Of a stretch of DNA of 64,000 nt, positions 35,380 to 46,395 are shown piece by piece; position 1 is the stretch's first letter; each line of letters begins with the position of its first letter. Below the pieces are notes generated by a model. It searched no databases and was not told where the DNA came from. It saw nothing but the letters and a program-made list of their open reading frames with translations. The stretch is from Heterocephalus glaber (lineage: Eukaryota > Chordata > Mammalia > Rodentia > Bathyergidae). The stretch lies in the NCBI RefSeq assembly GCF_000247695.1, contig NW_004624795.1:9550414-9614413 (forward strand), written 5' to 3'. The position numbers were made by a program, and so were the translations under genes.

Positions 35380-35592
35380 AACAACTTTCTCACTAAATCT
35401 TGCAGGAGTAGCCTACATTTTATTTGCTATTACCTTTACTACAGCTATTATCAGTATAAAACCACCTGCTGTAACACAATATCAAATCCTGCTATTCCTA
35501 TGATCTAAAGTAATTTCAATTGTTCTTCTTTTATCTCTTCTACTATTAGCTGAAGAAATTACTATATTACTAATTGACCATAACTTAAATGC
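35378..35592 (+). pseudogene. MT-CO1P: NUMT: nuclear copy of mitochondrial COX1 fragment
   Basis: Read with the vertebrate mitochondrial code, the segment gives [18 protein letters not shown], then [19 protein letters not shown], and later EEITMLLIDHNLN. These are unmistakably cytochrome c oxidase subunit I (the segment around FSLHLAGVSSILGAINF to ITMLLTDRNLN in rodents). The functional protein is a heme-copper oxidase core subunit of the inner mitochondrial membrane. TGA at 35501-35503 sits where COX1 has Trp (W in FxWS), which is normal in mitochondria but a stop in the nucleus, so the source is mtDNA. Homology fades just after NLN. About 215 bases, with substitutions including loss of a His (SLHLAG to SLNLAG). 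Not functional. Confidence 0.93.
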
Positions 35593-35629
35593 CAAGCCAG
35601 ACTGAAAGGAACAATTTACCAATTTTCTC

Positions 35630-35757
35630 CATATATATATATATAAATATATATCCATCCATATTGTGGATATTTGCAAACACTGAAATCCTTCAAAAAC
35701 TGCTTGCTTGACAATACCATGTTTGAGATATATATATATTATATATATATACTTTTT
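35630..35757. repeat. TA-rich simple repeats
   Basis: Two TA runs (35631-35652 and 35729-35752) separated by about 75 bases of ordinary sequence. Confidence 0.85.
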
Positions 35758-35842
35758 TCTTTCTTTTTGTATTTTTTATAAAGACTTCTTCCTTATCTCC
35801 ATTTGAGTGAAACATCTTACAGTGGAAAGGAGGTGATCTATA

Positions 35843-36000
35843 TTTATAGTCCAGGCTCTAAGGTTTTGTAACCTACAAAGTGAGGATAATAACGTCCACT
35901 CTTGCTATTTTACAAATTAATGAGAACTAAATCAACTATTATACATGAAAATGTATTATAACTGGGAAACCAGTAGGTGGTAACTGCTTAATATGTGACT
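35843..36000 (-). repeat. MIR SINE, antisense, old
   Basis: 'agtccaggctctaaggtttt', 'acctacaaagtgaggataat' and 'gtaggtggtaactgcttaat' follow the antisense MIR consensus. Confidence 0.55.
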
Positions 36001-36069
36001 ATAGCATAATATTTAAGTATTGTTTTGTTTTGTTTCCTTGCTTAAATTTTTTATTCATTACCTACACTA

Positions 36070-36195
36070 GAATCTCCCAGTGATTAGCTGTGTAACTTTA
36101 TAAAGTCATTAACCTCTCTGAATCACATTTCCCTCATTATGTAAATGAGGGAGGTTTACTACATAATATTAAGAGCCTTCTTAACTTGTAAAATT
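36070..36195 (-). repeat. MIR SINE, antisense, old
   Basis: 'gattagctgtgtaactttat', 'cattaacctctctgaatcac' and 'ccctcattatgtaaatgagg' are a clear antisense MIR core. Confidence 0.7.
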
Positions 36196-36399
36196 CTATG
36201 ATAACTGCAAAAATATTTACTATGGCATGTTGTTTGAAAAACATGAGAAGTAATGAGAGCTTCCTCTCTTCTAACTGATGGCTATTAATGACATTTTATT
36301 AAATTTTTTCTTAGAAATCTGTTTACAAGTGTTTGCTGTGGAATAGAATAAAGTCTCTTAAATCTATTAATTGTCTTTAGATCATAATGCTCCTACTTG

Positions 36400-36510
36400 A
36401 AATTCTGCAATGATTTTTTATTACAGTGAGATTAAAATCAAACTCTTTATGGTGGCTTAAAACACCATTCATCATCTGGCTCCTGGCTGTATTTAACTTT
36501 AAAAAAAAAA
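36400..36510 (+). repeat. L2 LINE, sense, 5' portion of a split copy
   Basis: 'gattaaaatcaaactcttta', 'ggcttaaaacaccattcatc' and 'tctggctcctggctgtattt' follow sense L2. The copy resumes at about 37060, after an MLT1-type LTR. Confidence 0.65.
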
Positions 36511-37005
36511 ATGATCCCCAATTTTTTTATACTTCTTTCATTGAGATGCAGGTATATAACCCTTCCTTGAATCTTGATAACTTCCTCAACCAACAGAATG
36601 TGGGTGAAGTGGTGCTTTGTGTTCTCTACTGCATCATCAAAGTCTTCACTACTTCTGTTCAGACTTTTTTGAAATGGTTACTCTCTATATATTCACTCTT
36701 GAGGCCTCCTTTGAAATCAACTTCGATGCTGAGGAAAGCCAGAGCCACACGGAGAAGCACAACACTTATGTGCTCTGATCTCAGTGGAAGAGGCTCCCAG
36801 GCTGCCCAGCCTAAAAGCCAGACAAGTAGATGAAGACATTCCAAGATGTTTCCAAGCGAGACCCCAGATGTGTTGCACAAGAGACAAGCCGTCCTTTCTA
36901 TTTTTTGCCCCAAAGTGCACTGAATCTATGAGCATAACAAAATGTTTGCTGTTTTACACTATTTTTCTGGGGTGCTTTGTTAAATAGTGACAAGTAACCA
37001 GATCA
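36511..37005 (+). mobile_element. MLT1-like ERVL-MaLR LTR, sense, nested in L2
   Basis: Order of motifs follows MLT1: 'caaccaacagaatgtgggtg', later 'agccagacaagtagatgaag', then 'gtgctttgttaaatagtgac' near the 3' end. Overlapping frames of 135 and 84 codons on opposite strands (36426-36833, 36659-36913) lie across it and are fortuitous. Confidence 0.6.
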
Positions 37006-37059
37006 GCCTGTTTTCAACCTTATCACCTTGTTCACCATGCAGTGGATAACCTGGTTTCT

Positions 37060-37412
37060 TTTGACTCCTTGATTATGAAAAGGTTTTCATATCCAAAGAC
37101 TTTTGTACTTCTTGAGACCTTTTGCCCTGCCCTTCTTCCCACTGAACATACTCTGTCTGTTCTTGTATGATTAGCTACTTACAATCTTTTATGGCTTAGC
37201 TCAATGGCATCTCCTAAGAGAGCAATTTGCCTAACCACCTCGCCCTAAGAAACCTCAACACAATCATAAATGCTTTTCACAATCTAAAATTATCTTTTGT
37301 GTCTGTCTGTGTGTATATCATCTGTAGTATTTGCCACGTGAGTAGGCACTTTCATCTTGTCCCATTGTATACACAGCATCTAAAACACACTTTGAGAGCA
37401 ATAAAACATCAT
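37060..37412 (+). repeat. L2 LINE 3' end, sense, 3' portion of the split copy
   Basis: 'gagaccttttgccctgccct', 'tatggcttagctcaatggca', 'tctaaaattatcttttgtgt' and 'cagcatctaaaacacacttt' follow the sense L2 3' end in order. Confidence 0.75.
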
Positions 37413-37480
37413 GGAATAAGAGTATCTTTTATATAGGCTTAAAATTTATATGCCTAGGTCCAACACTGAAATTCAATTTC

Positions 37481-37563
37481 TTTTTTTTGGTACTGGGGAT
37501 CGAACTCAGGACCTTGCGTTTGCGAGGCAGATGGCAGAACCACTGAGCTAAATCCCTGGCCCA
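37481..37563 (-). repeat. ID SINE, antisense, with 13-bp target duplication
   Basis: T run, 'ggggatcgaactcaggacct' and 'aaccactgagctaaatccct' define an antisense ID. 'gaaattcaatttc' at 37468-37480 and 37564-37576 is a perfect 13-bp duplication. Confidence 0.96.
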
Positions 37564-38009
37564 GAAATTCAATTTCAAAAGTGTATAATGAGACATGTAT
37601 CTCTGAATTTCTAACATGTAACCCAGGTTATTGCAAATCAAGTGTATTGTGGACATTGTCTTAAAGACAGTATTTTCTTTACACATACAAACATTTCCTC
37701 ATAAAACAGTAATATGAAAGAATATATTGAAATCTGAAACATGGTATATAAGGTGTTTTTATAGGAATAAGAATTTTCTATTTATGTAGAATTTAGAATG
37801 AATTGCCACAAAAAAGAATAATGAAATTTCCACTGTATCTCTCCTAGGAACACAACTAATTCACTTATGCTCCTACTTTTATTCTTATACATAGTTAAAA
37901 TTGATACCAAAAATGATTCCTGCTTTTACTAGTAAAATTGTCTTTCTCCCTCTACTTAACTCTAATTCTTTTTATAAATTCCTTTCAAATTGATTATAAT
38001 TCCTCTATA

Positions 38010-38645
38010 TTTATTTCTTTTTATTTTCCATATTTGACAGATACATATACCCACTCTCCCCATGGTTTCCACTGTTATTAACATGTTTGATTAACCTGAT
38101 GCATTTCTTAGAATCAATGAACCAATATTCATTCATCAACTAGAGTTCATAGTTTACATCAAAGTTCACACTTTCTGTGGGCTTTTGCAAATTCTATGGA
38201 CTTTGAAAAATACAAAATGTCATGTATTTACCATTATAGTATCATACAGAATAGTTTCATCAGCCTAAAAATCTAACGCGGTTCACCAATTTATTCCTTC
38301 TCAGTTCTACTCCAATCTCCTGACAACCCCTGATTTTTTACTGTCTGTAATGATTTTTATTATCCAGGATTTTATTTAGTTGGATTCCTGCAGTATGTAC
38401 ACTTTCCAGACTGGCTCCTTTCACTGACCAATACATATTTAAGTTTCCTTGGTCTTTCTGTGGCTTGATAGCTCATTTATGAATAATGTTCTAGTTCATG
38501 TACCAATAGATTTTTTATTCATTCACCCTTTTAAAGATATCATGGTTATTGTTGTGTTGGGACATTATGAAGAAAGCTGTTATAAACATTTCTGTGCAGA
38601 TTTTTGAGTGGCATATTTTTGTTATTATGATAGTTTTCTAAATAG
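38010..38645 (-). mobile_element. Old L1M-type LINE-1 3' end, antisense
   Basis: Collinear with the antisense 3' region of ancient mammalian L1M elements: 'catggtttccactgttatta', 'gaaccaatattcattcatca', 'agtatcatacagaatagttt', 'cctgacaacccctgattttt', 'cctgcagtatgtacactttc' and 'gcttgatagctcatttatga'. This is older than, and distinct from, the lineage-specific L1 at 16.0-21.6 kb. Confidence 0.85.
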
Positions 38646-38654
38646 CCTTTATAT

Positions 38655-39390
38655 ATTTAATATTTCAACCATTAAAATCATTCCTTCATTCTACTACCAA
38701 TGGGATCTTTCTGAAATCTAAACCTATAATTGCCACTATTCTGCAGAAAGCCTGAAGACTGTACTCTATTAAGTTCAAACTGAACATGACATGAGTACAT
38801 TTTTAATCATCAAGTCCTGGAAGATCTCTCCAAACATTTGTCATGTACAGTGCCAGAGTATCCCACCCCTCCATACTTTATGGTACATGTACCTTTCCAG
38901 GATGTGGCTCTATGCTTCTGAAGTCTGCTCATTTCTGGGCCTAGAATGCTATTCTCTGTTTTGTCTTTCTGTTGAAAACCTGTTCAAACACTTTTCTCTC
39001 AGTGCTACTGTGATCAACTCCTAGAGCAGTGATGACAACCTTTTAGAGCATTCAGTGACAGCTCTCTGCGTCAGGCATGGCATAGGTTCACCACCACTGT
39101 CCTAGAGTAATGTATCCCCTCTACACCCCCATAGCACCTGTACCATATGTATATGATACAATCCACCCCAGGACATTGCAGCAAGTTGCTTCTTTGTCTT
39201 TCTTTCTCTCTGGATTTTTAGGCATGTTGTATCATTATGACAGACTATTTATGTTGGAAAGTAAATCACAAGGCTTTGGAGGGGTGACTGCATGCACCAG
39301 CAGACACGACTTTGAGTTCCAGTTTGTCACTCTTCTTTCTTTGAGGTCTGGCAAGGCAACCAATTCTTCAGATACTTTATTTTCTATTTG
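38655..39390 (+). repeat. L2 LINE, sense, hosting a hAT MITE
   Basis: 'gatctttctgaaatctaaac', 'cccacccctccatactttat', 'gcctagaatgctattctctg' and 'ctctacacccccatagcacc' follow sense L2. The run is interrupted at 39027-39099 by a MITE and continues after it. The 77- and 93-codon frames here are fortuitous. Confidence 0.7.
39019..39107. mobile_element. 73-bp hAT-type MITE with perfect 8-bp target duplications
   Basis: The element occupies 39027-39099. It starts 'cagtgatgacaacctttt' and ends 'aggttcaccaccactg'; the reverse complement of the end, 'cagtggtggtgaacct', pairs with the start as terminal inverted repeats (cagtg-tg--aacct conserved). 'tcctagag' flanks it exactly at 39019-39026 and 39100-39107, the 8-bp duplication typical of hAT. 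It carries no protein. The termini resemble the CAGTGATGGCGAACCT class of hAT elements (OC1-type), a resemblance drawn from memory. Confidence 0.88.
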
Positions 39391-41810
39391 AAAATGTCAA
39401 TGTATTGTGTTATGCTTTTTATGGTTACTGAAAATATTAAGTCATGTCTGAAGATTTTTGTTAAGGATAAAGTTCTTAATGTGCAATAGTTTCAGATTTG
39501 CAAGTATAAAATCTTAAAGTTATAATTGTTTGCATCCTATGCCATCTCTAAAAGAACAAATTATAATCATTGTACCCCAGAAATCTGAAGAGAGCTAAGA
39601 GTTAATTTCATCCAACTCTTGAATGTTATAGATGACGAAACTTAGACTGTAATAGGTTAAATGGGCTGCTTCATTTTACACAGTAATAACATAGTTGAAT
39701 GGGAAGCATTATTCCCTACAGCTATAGGGTTAAAGTTAGGGAAAATTTGTTACATGTCAATGGGATAAACCTTGAAAATCATTGATGTTTCAGAAAATTT
39801 AAAAATTCTCTAGTGTATTGACAACTTGGAAAGTGAATTTACTTTAAGGAGAAGATTCAATCCCAGTAAGAAATTCAATTTCATGCTTTTATTAAACTGA
39901 CCATGGACACACTGAAACTTATATTAGAATCATTCCTGATAAAGTGGATAAATTACACTGGTTGAAAAATTGACATTTAAGAATAATACATAAGACAAAT
40001 ATTCACCCTAAATTTATATCTCTGATATGAACTCAGAATCACAGAGGAGCCCGAATTTGTAAATTAAATACCCCCACAATCATCCCCACGTACCTCCACT
40101 CACCTGGTTTCATCCTTTTAAATTAAGATTCCAATCTGTTAGCAAAGTAAATATCCCATAAGAGGAAAGCACTTCCATGTGGAGAGTGGTCAAAAATGGA
40201 AAGGAAAGGGCAAAAAGTGAATGAAGTAAATGAACTCTTGAAGAATTACTCTGCTAATATAAGGAAAAAGAGAGGCAATTGATATTTAGAACTAACCTCA
40301 GCTACTTCAGTAGGCAAAGAAAATTATGTAGATTTTCCTCTGAGTTGATCTCACAGTGTTCAGGACACAGACTGACAACTTGTGGTGATGAAGCTTTCGC
40401 ATAATGATTTGAAATAAAAAAAAAAAACACCTGCTATGATGAGAAGAGAGTAGAAGGAAAGAGCTTACAAGGCATGGACCATGGCTATTTCTAACACGTG
40501 GAGAGGCTAGAGGAAAAACAAGAATTTACCAGAACAGAAATAAAATTAGAACATGACTAAAGGAGGTAAATAGTCCTCTATTTGTCCCCCATACATAGAG
40601 TTATGTTGAGGTTTATCACAGGTGACATTAAGGTCTGAAACACTTGTACTTAAATCCTAAAAAATAGAGAGGTTACTGTAGAACATGAAAGTCATCAGTG
40701 ATCTTGGTGGTCAGGTTGTTTGTGCATGAGTCTAGCCTTACTTTATTACTCATCAATAAGAGACTACCCTCAGGATCGTGAACAGGAGTTTGGTTCTCCA
40801 AACCCTGCCAAATGTGTCTATTTTGAGTCTTCCTTTGTGACCTCAGAAGGTAAGAGACTAAGAATGCAGCATGATTTAGTAAGAAGACAATTGAATGGAA
40901 AGCTAGATATCTCTGGTCAAGAGCCACATCTTCTCTAACCAAGTGCGTGACTGGGCTCAAGTGTGTACACAAGTTCTTCTCATGGTCTTCATCTTCAAAG
41001 TAAAGAAATGGGACTAGATCAGTGGTTTTCAATTTCATATGACTTTTTAAGTCATGCTGCCATATTGTGTGCTTAATAAATGTTATATTTTATGGAAACA
41101 ATAATGTAAGCAAAATGTAGATGATAAAATTGAGATCATCATTCCCAACCTTTGTGATTCTGACAACAAAAATAATCATGGTTATTAAGAATTGAAGTAG
41201 TAAGAAAAAATTTAAACTTGAAAATTCTGACAGTTTCAGGAAGAATGATAATATAATTCTGTATTTTCACTGTACAAATTCCATTTTTAATGTTTAAAAT
41301 ATGAAGCTTAGGGGGACAAGCAACAGCTTCTGGGGTATCCTAGCAATGGAGCATGAGACTACTATCTCAAAAATAATATGAATACTTAGGCATAACATCT
41401 TACTATCAGTTTACTTTCTTTTTCTATTTTTTATTCTAAATCTTATTTGTGAGTAGTTCTGATTTTAAAGCCACATAAACTTATCCAATACTCAACCTGT
41501 CAGTACTAAAAACAATTTCAATTAATCTCTTTTTATTGGGAGTGTTACAACCATAGATGTAAGGATACTACTATAGGTTCTTGTCCAACATAGTTCTAGA
41601 AAGGAATGATCTGTCAGTAAATAAGAAAAAATTCTTATCTTAAACTAAAACATAATTGAACTTAAATGAAATTGTGTAAGACTTTTTGATCATATATATT
41701 TTCATTCAAGAAAACCATTTCTCATGTTTTAAATTCATAGCTGTGTCCTAAATCACAAATATATTTTAACCCTTTTGCATAGACATAAATTAATGAGCTA
41801 GGCTGTCATT
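39391..41810. other. Mostly anonymous sequence
   Basis: A possible sense MIR lies at about 39590-39715 ('gatgacgaaacttagactg'). Opposing frames of 121 and 72 codons (40673-41038 minus, 40720-40938 plus) overlap each other and show no domain. No gene recognised. Confidence 0.4.
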
Positions 41811-41910
41811 AACATCCAAAGACCTAGATTCTAATCCTGAATGTCCTAATGTGTAACCCTGGAGAAATTATGAAACTTCTCTAAAATCTCTTTTCTGATT
41901 GGAAAACTTT
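41811..41910 (-). repeat. MIR SINE, antisense, old
   Basis: 'gacctagattctaatcctga', 'gtgtaaccctggagaaatta' and 'aacttctctaaaatctcttt' follow antisense MIR. Confidence 0.65.
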
Positions 41911-41954
41911 TACTGTGATTGCTGCACAGTAAGATTCTTATATAAACCAAACAG

Positions 41955-42230
41955 TTCATTCAATAAGCATTCATCATGCTCTTTGCATGGGCAGAGCACT
42001 GTTCCAGGTACCCAAGACATGGTAGATACTAACCAGATGCAATTTCTTCCCTCACGGGACTCTCATTCTAATACTTAGATGCAGCCAATACAAATCATAA
42101 TGTTTAGTGGACAGAAGTTCCACAAAGGCAACACTACCAGTTACGGGGGCAGAGAGTAGTGGTAGAGACTGGGGTCATTTATCTAGGCTGGGTAGAAACA
42201 TCTCCACAAGAGACATTTGAACAGGCAAAT
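41955..42230 (-). repeat. L2 LINE 3' end, antisense, old
   Basis: 'ttcattcaataagcattcat', 'gggcagagcactgttccagg', 'ttcccTCacgggactctcat' and 'agagactggggtcatttatc' follow the antisense L2 3' end. Confidence 0.7.
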
Positions 42231-42543
42231 CTATTTTAATACACATATTTATTTCATGGAAGAATAATGACAACCCTTGTGCAGATTTCTAGATTTCCCT
42301 TTTCTATGAGGCTAGAATGTCCAGCTAGATGTCCAGTTTCCTCAGTAAGCACATTTAGATCTCTTTCCAACTTCACCATATGCTCCATTCCACCTTGGTC
42401 CCTGGCTGGCAGAGATCCCAAGTGTCCCTAGGCAGAAAACCAACACAATAGCAAAGCTCCCCTCAGGCAGTCTTGTCTCTGGAATCACACCCCTATGCTG
42501 GATGTTCACTGTCGGAAGCCACTTGTTTTCTATATTTTGCCAA

Positions 42544-42958
42544 TGCTTTAATATCTAGATGTCCCCCAAAGCCTCAGGCAGTCATAGGTGGTGTTCTCCA
42601 AAGCTAGCTGGATCTAGGGTGTGTGATACTTAGAAAGGGTGTGTGGCACTAAAATAGTAGCTGATTGGGATTAGCATAGTTCTGGCTGTGGCTGAAGGGA
42701 TTTACTGAAGGCAGACGCCCCACCCTGAGTGTGGGAGGTACCACCCAAAAGGCTTGGAGCCTGGACAGAAGAAAAGAGACAGGCAGAGTTGCTCTAAGTG
42801 GTTTATTACCTTCTTGCCTTCTCTGTGATGCCAGTCTGCCAAGCTACCTTGCCTTGAAACCAGCCAACTATGGACTTATACCTCTACAAACTGAGCTGAA
42901 ATAAGCCTTTCCTTCTTTAACTTTGGGAGTCGGGTATTTTCTCTCAGGAATGAAGACA
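42544..42958 (+). mobile_element. MaLR-like solo LTR, sense, degraded
   Basis: 'tctagatgtcccccaaagcc', 'tcataggtggtgttctcc', 'gctgaaataagcctttcctt' and 'tttaactttgggagtcgggt' match the better-preserved LTR at 44049-44455 throughout. No clear target duplication remains. Confidence 0.8.
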
Positions 42959-43313
42959 TTGCTTGGGGCAGGATAACCAACAGAGCCAAGAACTTGGTCA
43001 TGGCCAGAAAGGATAAGGCTGTTCTTTATTATCATCCTATTTCTTTTAGGACCTGGTAAAAACAGCAACAAAAAATTTTATGATAAAGCAATTTTGTTGT
43101 TATACATAAACATCTCCTTATCATAATCAACCAATTCCCTGGTCTTTCATTCTTTGTTTTAAGAATTGCTCCAGGTATATAGCCTTCTTCTTTAGCCTTT
43201 CTGTTATCACTATTTTAATGATTTAAATGCCAGTGTCCATCTGGTGATATTTAATAATTTGATCATCAGGATTCTTCCCGTGTGTGTGCGTGTGTATGTG
43301 TGTGTGTATTTGT

Positions 43314-43462
43314 GTGGTACTGTGAACTGAACTGAGGGCTTTCACACTGCACTGCAACATCCCCAACCAATTTTTAAATTTTTTATTTGGAGTCAGGATC
43401 TCACTAAGCTTCTAAATAGCCCTGAGTGCTGGGATTACAAGCATGTGCCACCATATCAGATG
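43314..43462 (-). repeat. Dimeric B1-dID-like SINE, antisense, with GT-repeat tail
   Basis: The B1 (7SL-derived) half lies at about 43380-43462 ('ggatctcactaagcttctaa', 'gagtgctgggattacaagca') and a decayed ID half at 43314-43366 ('ggtactgtgaactgaactga'). On the minus strand the order is B1 then ID then a CA-type tail (43281-43315), as in B1-dID SINEs of non-murid rodents. Confidence 0.75.
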
Positions 43463-43530
43463 ACCACCAGTTTTGTTTTGTTCCATAATAGTTTTCTGTC
43501 TTTCTTCAGGTCTGTGACTTACTTTTAAAA

Positions 43531-43900
43531 CTGTGATAGCCAACCTGACTCCATCTTGGGCCTCACCACCTTTTTTGTGCTGGACAAAGCACCCAAAAAC
43601 CCACATCCTGTTTGGCAAAAACACTTGCTGCAGCTGCAAGATGTTTTTTCGTAGCTCACCCAGTATGTGAACCTTCCTCTTGCCCCCTACTAACCTGGCA
43701 TGGTTCTGCTTCTGTAGAATTCCACTGGCTCTCCCCTGATACCTCCCCAACTGAAAGCATTGTTTAAAAGGTGAAACCAAACTTCTCCTTGGCATCGAGA
43801 GTTCTTTCCGGGGACTAGCCTCTCTCGGTCACTGGCTTTAAATACACTGACTCAAATCTGACTCTAAGTGTGACACATCTCTATAGTTTCAACTGGCTCA
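43531..43900 (+). mobile_element. Possible solo LTR of unidentified endogenous retrovirus
   Basis: Starts 'tgtgatagccaacctgactc', is C-rich, has a TATA-like 'tttaaaag' near 43763 followed by 'ctcggtcactggctttaaat'. This layout resembles a retroviral LTR, but neither family nor ends are certain. The 127-codon minus-strand frame (43412-43795) crosses it and the neighbouring SINE and is not a credible gene. Confidence 0.35.
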
Positions 43901-44048
43901 GTTACAGCAAAACTACTCCCTGAGTTTTGCATAACTTTGAATATATACTATTCTACTTTTTAACCATAAATTTAGGCATGCACATATTCAACCACAACTT
44001 CCTGTTCTTTTACTAAACTACTCCCAGGTATTTAGTTGTGTGGCTTCC

Positions 44049-44455
44049 TGTTATGGTTTGGGTCTAGATGTCCCCCCAAAGCCTCATGTGGTCATAGGTG
44101 GCTTTTTGAGAGATGGCTGAATCTAGAGTGTGTGATGCTGGGATCAAGGGTGTGTGATTATTAAACCAGTGCACTGATTGGTTTGGCACCACCCTAATCC
44201 CCCTATTCCCGTTAGTCTGGATAAGATAAAAGGGCAGAAAGACTCTGTTAAGTTTCCCTTGTTGCTTTTGCTACAGTGTGGGTTCCATGAACTGTTTCTC
44301 CTCTGCAATGCCCCTCTGCCATGTGCCACTTTGCCTTGGAGCCAGGTGATTATGGATGAAAACCTCTACAAACTGTAAGCCAAATAAACCTTTCCCCCTT
44401 TAACTTTGGGAGGTGGGTATTTTGTCACAGCAATGAGAAAAAAGTAACTAACATA
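44049..44455 (+). mobile_element. MaLR-like solo LTR with 5-bp target duplication
   Basis: 407 bases from 'tgttatggtttgggtctaga' to 'aaaagtaactaacata', with a polyadenylation signal in 'caaataaacctttccccctt'. 'cttcc' at 44044-44048 and 44456-44460 is a perfect 5-bp duplication, the length expected of ERVL-class elements. There is no internal region, so it is a solo LTR. Related LTRs lie at 42544-42958 and 59526-59906. Confidence 0.88.
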
Positions 44456-44460
44456 CTTCC

Positions 44461-45429
44461 TTAGGACCTCTAATACATTCCTACGTTCACATTCTCTCTA
44501 TCCTTTTCCTTCCAACAGAATTTCCTGTATGTAACAGAAATTTTATTTAGACAACATTTTTTTGGTCAATATCTTCAGAAACCTCATTTATTTGACATGT
44601 TGTATCCTACCCTAACAACAACAACAGCAAAACCACTTGGAAATTCGATTTCCACCCTTCTGCCTTCTCAGCACCAGGCTGGTAAACATAGTACACAAAC
44701 AGTATCTTCATTAGATTAGTGTCACTAATATTTATGATTCCAGTTCCCAATGAAACTTCAATTTGTCACAATATTCCTATGGTTTGGTAGTTGTGTTTCT
44801 TTCCTGTTTACTACAAAAACTATATCAAATATACCTACTGAGTTCTATACCTAACATCCTCACTCATTATCTCTGACTCAGCCAATTTCCTTTCTTTAGA
44901 AGTGGAAGTTATCAACTGAAAAGTCTTTCAATTTTCTTCCACCCTACTGATCAACATCAGCATCTACCCTGCTCTTCTCTCCTGTGTCCTTCTCCTACAG
45001 ATGATTCATCACTGAAGCCAAGATCTGGACTTTGATTATCATTCCAAAGATTCTCTTTCTAAAGTGTTCTTTCTATTAGAAAAATAAATGTATTTAGTCT
45101 CTTTCCATAAATCCCTTTTGGCCCCAAATCCCTTCTAACTCCTGTCCCCTCTTAGCCAGGCTGCTTGACTTAGACCCCAGATCTACATGCACTATTTAGT
45201 CATAATTCATGTCATTTAACAACTCCGCCTAATTGCAGGATCTTCCTTTGCAAAATCTGCTTCAGTGCCTAGGCTAAATACTAACTTATATGAAACATTA
45301 AAAATGCCTTTGACCTTATGGGATTATACATACTGTATATTATAATAGCTCTTGTTTATCTAAGCTACACGTCCTGAAACTGGTATTAATGCAAGTTGTA
45401 TTCACTTTCTAATTTCCATCTTACTCTCC
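44461..45429. other. Anonymous sequence
   Basis: No gene or confident repeat recognised; T/C-rich with texture that may be degraded L2 continuous with the copy downstream. Confidence 0.35.
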
Positions 45430-46395
45430 ACCATTCAGAGACCAAGTGGTTGTCAAATGCTCAGTAAAACTTCTTCCCAAGACAATTGCTAAATCCAACA
45501 GATATTTCTCGATCTTTGTTATCTGACTTTCAGCAGTTTTTGACATTACTGATCATTTTCTATTTTCTCTAACCTTTTATTCTCCTGATTTCTTCCTTCT
45601 TGCTATAGTTTGTATGGCTTTTCTTTTGCTTCCTTTTTTATTTTAAGATTTTGTGTTCTTAAATGCTAGTTTTTTCCAGAATTCTCTCTTAGATCCTCTT
45701 CTCATTCTGCATATTCTCCCTAATATCATTTTAGACCTTTAATACTCTTGATGATTATTCAAGACCATTTTTCTTAAACTGAAATCTATCTCTAGGGCAC
45801 TAGATCATTACAGCTGCTCCAATTTCCACAAGGATCTTGGATTCAACACATATAAGATTTAACTCATCTGCTGCTTCCCAAGATGTTCATCTTCACGTGT
45901 CCCATATCTGAATGTTAAGTAGCCAGTGGGGCCCTACTGAGAAGAGCTTCAAGCCACCCTCCACTGTGCAGTGGGTATGGGAGATAGTTTACATAAAATA
46001 CAATTGGAAAAGTACCCCAGCCCCATGTACATACAATATTGCCATCAATCTGATTATCTGAGCATGGCTCTTTTCTCCATCACATCTAATTGCTGTCATT
46101 TCCAGTTCCTAAACTCCTCGCCATTCTACCTCCTCTCAATTTCTAATGCAACTCTCCATCTCAGATGCCATCCTGATCCTGAATCTTTTAGTATGAAGCC
46201 AAGCTTCTCCGTGCCATTTTTAAACTCTTCAAGAATTGTCCACACTTGCCACTCTGGCCTCTGTCCCTTAACACTTTATGATGCAGTCTTACTGACAGCT
46301 TCTCAACTGTGTTATGTGATCTCTTACCTCTGTGATCCTTGTCATGCTGTTCCTTCAGCTCAGAATGATGCATTCTTTTTCCTTCTTGCCAGGAA
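45430..46395 (+). repeat. L2 LINE, sense, about 1 kb reaching into the RT region
   Basis: 'cagcagtttttgacattact' with 'gatcattttct' corresponds to the L2/CR1 RT-family motif FDxxDH. Later segments ('ccatatctgaatgttaagta', 'cattctacctcctctcaatt', 'gtcatgctgttccttcagct') follow the L2 3' part in order. A 143-codon frame (45971-46402) lies in this repeat and is best read as fortuitous. Confidence 0.65.

Noticed and set aside
36426..36913. Opposing 135- and 84-codon frames as a coding exon
   Set aside because: They overlap each other on opposite strands across an L2/MLT1 junction.
43412..43795. A 127-codon minus-strand frame as a gene
   Set aside because: It starts in LTR-like sequence and ends inside a B1-dID SINE.
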